Below are positions 60,521-64,000 of a stretch of 64,000 bases of DNA, piece by piece. A program made the position numbers and the translations under genes. Within the stretch, counting starts at the first letter, position 1. Each line of letters begins with the position of its first letter. This stretch comes from Asterella californica (lineage: Eukaryota > Streptophyta > Marchantiopsida > Marchantiales > Aytoniaceae): positions 667,501 through 731,500 of the forward strand of contig JAYKYS010000001.1 in the NCBI GenBank assembly GCA_036924285.1, written 5' to 3'. The notes below the pieces were generated by a model, which made no database searches, was not told the DNA's origin, and was given only the letters and a program-made list of their open reading frames with translations.

Positions 60521-61244
60521 TGAGTCATAACACAAATAGGTTCAAAATAAATATAACTGGAAAAAGATCGACAGCAATACGTGATTTCAAATACGTGCTA
60601 TAGCTACACACCATAATATTTTTGGACCGATAGCAATGTCTCTCTAACGTCTATAATAATCTCCCCATTCTCGGATGTCGCTCTATCCTCTATTAGCCGC
60701 CGCCCGCACCAACCAAGAAAAGAACCCTACAGCAATGTCACGGTTTCTCTAATCAATGTTGCTAAACTCGTGTGAGATTAAACACTACTTAATGACCCAG
60801 CACAGTCACCGTGAGACCGTTTGGAGCCGTTGACTACGACGTGGCACCACGCAGTTACACGACCGCGACCGCGACCGTGTAACTTTACCACGCCGCAGTT
60901 TCCCCGTGATCGCAGTTTCCTTGTTCGTGCAGTTTCTCCATTCGCCCGCCAGTAACCCGCGGCGAATGCGATAGTAAAACGGGTAGGATTCAAATCGAAG
61001 TTCAAACATGCGCAAGTTCAAATCGCCGCTGGCTCGTTCGCCCGTTCGTCCTCCGTGTCGCAGTATCATGCTATCATATCGAGCGAGGCAGGAAGAGTGT
61101 TGGAGTGTGCACATTTACAGCGTTTACAGTGTTCACAGCGCATCATCGAGTGTTCACAGCGTTCTTCAAACTTGGCATTTGAAAGTGTATAGTAAAGTCG
61201 TGATGCAAGAGGAAGGAGCTCATGGTTAGAGGTCGGGCGCGTAG

Positions 61245-61970
61245 CGCGGGCGAGAGAATTGCACGAGTTCAGATTGGCCGAACCTTCAAGCTGCAATCGA
61301 CTGGCTACAAATCGAAACTCATAGCAGAGCTTATCGATTAAGAGTTCAAGTTGCACGATATGACACGGATGGATTCCGCACGTATAATGGATGTGAATCA
61401 TGCTGTAAAAAACTCGATGCTGCGTTTGATTATTGCTCGAAATGCAAACGAATTAGTCATTGTATGAAACGTTGTTTCAGGTTGCAGGTTCTACTGGCGG
61501 ACGACTCTGCGGTGGCATGGGCCATGGCATGGAACGCTGCAAGAGATTTCGTTGGAGTGTCAGCTGACGAGTTCAGTGTGTTGGAGTTGAAGCGAGAGGA
61601 CTCTGCTGTCTTGGATAAATTAGTTGGACATTTTTGGATGGTGAGGCTAACTGCGGTGTACAACAAGACACTTGAGTCGCGCTACCTCCGAATTGAACGT
61701 GCATATCGATGTGCACAACGAGAACTTGTTCCATCACTATCTCTTACTATAAGTTCAACATCGACTTCTACTACGGAGCACAGTGTAGACGTTCGTTTAG
61801 AGGGTCGACGGGCCACTGTAGCATCGTCACAGTTATGCTCGAGTCGTTTAGAGAGCTTCAATTTGAAGAGAAATTCGACAGAGTTTTATCACGGATATTT
61901 CCTAGGGTCAATGAATACTATCATTTTATGTATTATATTAGGTATCGTTGTATGGCTGGGTAGGCATTGA
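61245..61970 (+). CDS. Zinc-ribbon/OB-fold protein, RPA70-C or POT1-C like
   Basis: The frame is open for 242 codons without a stop; the first in-frame Met is at 61464, inside the domain, so the true start lies upstream or in another exon. It reads AYRLRVQVARYDTDGF, then the zinc ribbon Y-N-G-C-E-S-C (61416 region) and Y-C-S-K-C-K. LQVLLADDSAVAWAMAWNAA and FVGVSADEF follow, then LVGHFWMVRLTAVYN. This is the layout of the C-terminal OB-fold of RPA70, where a C-x2-C...C-x2-C ribbon is inserted before a D-(S/T)-G-x-W-x-x-(A/V) strand. POT1 proteins share this fold and the opening YR-RV-V strand. It would bind single-stranded DNA. Plant Helitrons often carry RPA-like domains, so a transposon origin is possible. 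The last 90 residues, Ser-rich with a hydrophobic end, do not match. Confidence 0.55.
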   Translation, partial: RGRENCTSSDWPNLQAAIDWLQIETHSRAYRLRVQVARYDTDGFRTYNGCESCCKKLDAAFDYCSKCKRISHCMKRCFRLQVLLADDSAVAWAMAWNAARDFVGVSADEFSVLELKREDSAVLDKLVGHFWMVRLTAVYNKTLESRYLRIERAYRCAQRELVPSLSLTISSTSTSTTEHSVDVRLEGRRATVASSQLCSSRLESFNLKRNSTEFYHGYFLGSMNTIILCIILGIVVWLGRH

Positions 61971-62563
61971 TGAATTAAAGTCTTCATTGCCTTCTGATCT
62001 CATTGCCTCCGCGGGCAGCAGCTGTGGATGCTAAACCAAAAGCTGCTTGTCAACCGTGCGATCTGCACTCCTCTCTATTCATTAGTAGCGACCCCATCAA
62101 CAAAGGCGTAGAAGGTTTGCAACCCAAAGCGGTACAGGATACACCTACGGCAAACCAGGAAGAAGTACGCGCTATCCAAAACAAGAAGAATGACTTCGGG
62201 GAGCCGAAAGAGTAAGAGCCGTCGGAGAATCGTCGCAGTACGGTAGATGCAACATGCGTTGAGTCAGTAATCTGCTCGTCCGAAGCTCTGTACTGGCTGT
62301 AGTGTGGGCTGTGCTCGGCTCGTGACATGAGATGTAACTACGTCCTTATGGTCTTCAACGTATGATGATCCGGGGTTTTAGATCTCGGCATCTGTTTTGT
62401 TTCGTTTTTTCAGTAAATCTGCGGTCTGCGAAGAAGCAGAGTCTGGTGGGTTCATGGGTTTATCTGTGTTCGAGAATCTGTGTATAGAGAATCTGTGTTG
62501 TACAGAGCCAAGCATTGAACTGTAGGTATTCACGACTTCTATGATCATCTTTCTCCGCAGTAA
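61971..62563. other. No gene seen
   Basis: Contains a 70-codon frame (62003-62215) without recognisable content and a repeated AGAATCTGTGT word near 62475-62500. It separates the OB-fold frame from the duplicated block. Confidence 0.4.
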
Positions 62564-62968
62564 GTAGGGAGTAGGGAAATATAGTCGGATCAGCAGACTT
62601 CCTGGTATTGAACAGTAGAATTTGATATCAGTTTTGACTCTGAGAGGTATGACTCCCTATGAAGCGTGGACAGGGAAGAAGCCGATTGTTTGTCATCTTC
62701 GAATGTTTGGCTACGATGCATTCATTTTGATACCGGTCCAACTTTGCAAGAAATTAGATCCCAAAAGTCATAAGATGCAATTCTTTGGTTATTGTGATAA
62801 TCCTTCGACTTATCGACTATGGGATCATGTAACCAATCGTCTGATAGAGAATCGTGAAGTTGTATTTCACGAAGTTCTACCTAATGCATCATCAGTAGGG
62901 AGTAGGGAAATATAGTCGGATCAGCAGACTTCCTGGTACTGAACAGTAGAATTTGATATCAGTTTTGA
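62564..62968 (+). repeat. 74-bp direct repeats flanking a transposon fragment
   Basis: 62564-62637 and 62895-62968 are the same 74 bp (starting GTAGGGAGTAGGGAAATATA) with a single T/C difference. Between them lie only 257 bp, nearly all from a Copia integrase. The near identity dates the duplication as recent. Confidence 0.95.
62638..62894 (+). pseudogene. Copia integrase C-terminal fragment
   Basis: One uninterrupted frame of about 84 codons reads MTPYEAWTGKKPIVCHLRMF, then KKLDPKSHKMQFFGYCDN and YRLWDHVTNRLIENREVVFH. This is the end of the Copia integrase domain (TPYE-W-GKKP-V-HLR-FG, LD-KS-K-IF-GY). It starts and stops abruptly at the flanking repeats. No stop interrupts it, so it was copied from a fairly young element. 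Confidence 0.9.
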
Positions 62969-64000
62969 AAATGAGAAAAGATCAGAAATTGTATGAAACT
63001 TTGATACTCTCTGATTATCAAAAATTGATCAGTTTTCACTTGATATGAGTTTTCAAATTATATCAGACCAGGAAGGGTTCATATCAGAACCCTTCTTGGT
63101 CCCGTTCTGACCTTCGAGTAAGTAGAAAGTAAAGAACCTTTCACAAGGACTGTTTTCAGTTGGGACACGTGCACGGTCATTGGCTTATGGATGTTTACGA
63201 AGCTCGTTTATGTTGGTTTATGTTTACGAAGCTCACAAATACGTGACCCAGATTCACTAAATCAGTCTCCACTGCCTACACGTGGGTACAGATCACTCAT
63301 GATCTCGAAGATGGCACGACGATGAACCGCTCTCTCCAGTTCGGTTCAGAGAGTCCTTAACGTGAACGTGTAAAGATCTACAATTGCAGAGAGTCCTTAA
63401 CGTGAACGTGTAAAGAACAAGCAAACAAGACATTAAAAAAACAAGCAAACAAGACAAACAAGATAGACTTTAGGCAAACAAGTGCTATGCCCTTAACGTG
63501 GTCACGATGGGTTTATCACAGCAAATTCAACAAATTAATTCTTCATGTGGACAGCCTTAAAATTTGCAAAGGAAGTTTACAGATCTTATCCTCTGAGTAC
63601 TGCTTCCAACTCGTCTTGACCATGAACTTGACTTGCCTCTACTGTTCTGGAAAGATAAGAGCGATGAGCGAGCAGTTGTCTTAGTGCTAAGCGACTAGTA
63701 AGCGACTACACCTTGAGCACCCCCTTGAGAGTTGAACTCAAGCAGACCTCCATGGTCTGGACCGTCTGGGTTATCTGAGTAACAAGCGATAAATTAAACG
63801 GAAGAAGCAAGCTTGACGTCATCAACAATTATACTGATATCAAACAATATTATCTAATACAACAATATCAACTACAACAGTATCTACCCTAAACGGCATC
63901 CTAAACGGCATCGACAACACCTGCTGAAACACACAGTAAAGCATCGACAACACCTGCTGAAACAAAAAGAATGAGACGATGTAATAAAATGAATGATTCG
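62969..64000. other. Non-coding end of the window with local repeats
   Basis: A 15-bp stem with one mismatch lies at 63066-63101 (GACCAGGAAGGGTTC / GAACCCTTCTTGGTC). A 30-bp unit is duplicated at 63347-63376 and 63387-63416. AACAAGCAAACAAGACA words repeat at about 63417-63465. A 24-bp word GCATCGACAACACCTGCTGA occurs near 63908 and 63943. A frame at 63487-63684 has no recognisable content. Confidence 0.6.

Larger units (their letters stand above)
57651..61000. other. AT-rich interval, no gene seen
   Basis: Short frames only. Holds a (TA)n microsatellite at about 59161-59187, copy E of the paired hairpins (59925-60005) and a tRNA-like remnant (60450-60520). The left part probably contains the outer end of the PIF/Harbinger element; terminal repeats were not found. 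Confidence 0.4.

Overview
The window is eukaryotic nuclear DNA, almost certainly from a land plant and probably a non-seed plant (moss, liverwort, hornwort or fern/lycophyte grade). The genes are plant types: a plastid-type N-acetylglutamate synthase, a malectin-like LRR receptor kinase and a Golgi GT47 exostosin-type glycosyltransferase. They are cut by many short to medium introns (about 60-550 bp) with plant-like splice sites. Genes are sparse and sit between AT-rich tracts full of decayed Copia and PIF/Harbinger elements, small inverted-repeat elements and hairpins. The species cannot be fixed from the sequence alone.

Layout. 1-830: coding-like scraps on the minus strand, not identified. 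2408-4034 (minus): a six-exon L7Ae-fold gene resembling the RNase P/MRP subunit POP3/Rpp38. 4.0-6.2 kb: AT-rich repeats. 6.2-9.4 kb: unidentified possible exons on the plus strand. 10881-15111 (plus): a complete ten-exon NAGS gene (655 aa), including one GC-AG intron. 15.1-18.6 kb: an unidentified plus-strand transcription unit with at least one long frame that lacks an early Met. 18.6-30.2 kb: gene-poor AT-rich DNA holding repeated paired hairpins, a remnant of Copia pol and a 442-bp inverted-repeat element. 30206-31974: an internally deleted Copia element. 34866-41125 (plus): a complete fifteen-exon malectin-like/LRR receptor kinase (984 aa) with a Glu in place of the DFG Asp. 41.5 kb: a 51-bp minisatellite. 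47756-44859 (minus): a complete five-exon GT47 gene (463 aa). 48.2-48.8 kb: a possible divergent gene with a mitochondrial-type N-terminus. 53.3-53.8 kb: a GC-richer block of unknown origin. 55.4-57.7 kb: a decayed PIF/Harbinger element with both its ORFs. 61245-61970: an open frame with a zinc ribbon and OB-fold similar to RPA70-C/POT1-C. 62.6-62.9 kb: a Copia integrase fragment between 74-bp direct repeats. 63.3-64 kb: short local duplications.

The three best genes act in separate processes: plastid arginine synthesis, cell-surface signalling and Golgi polysaccharide synthesis. Nothing suggests that they form a cluster. Their exon chains were built by hand from splice signals, reading-frame phase and remembered family motifs. 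In all three, and in the POP3-like gene, the summed exon length is a multiple of three and the frame stays open to a single stop, which is independent support. The most unusual material is in the repeats: a dispersed two-hairpin family, several perfect long palindromes and many spaced local duplications.
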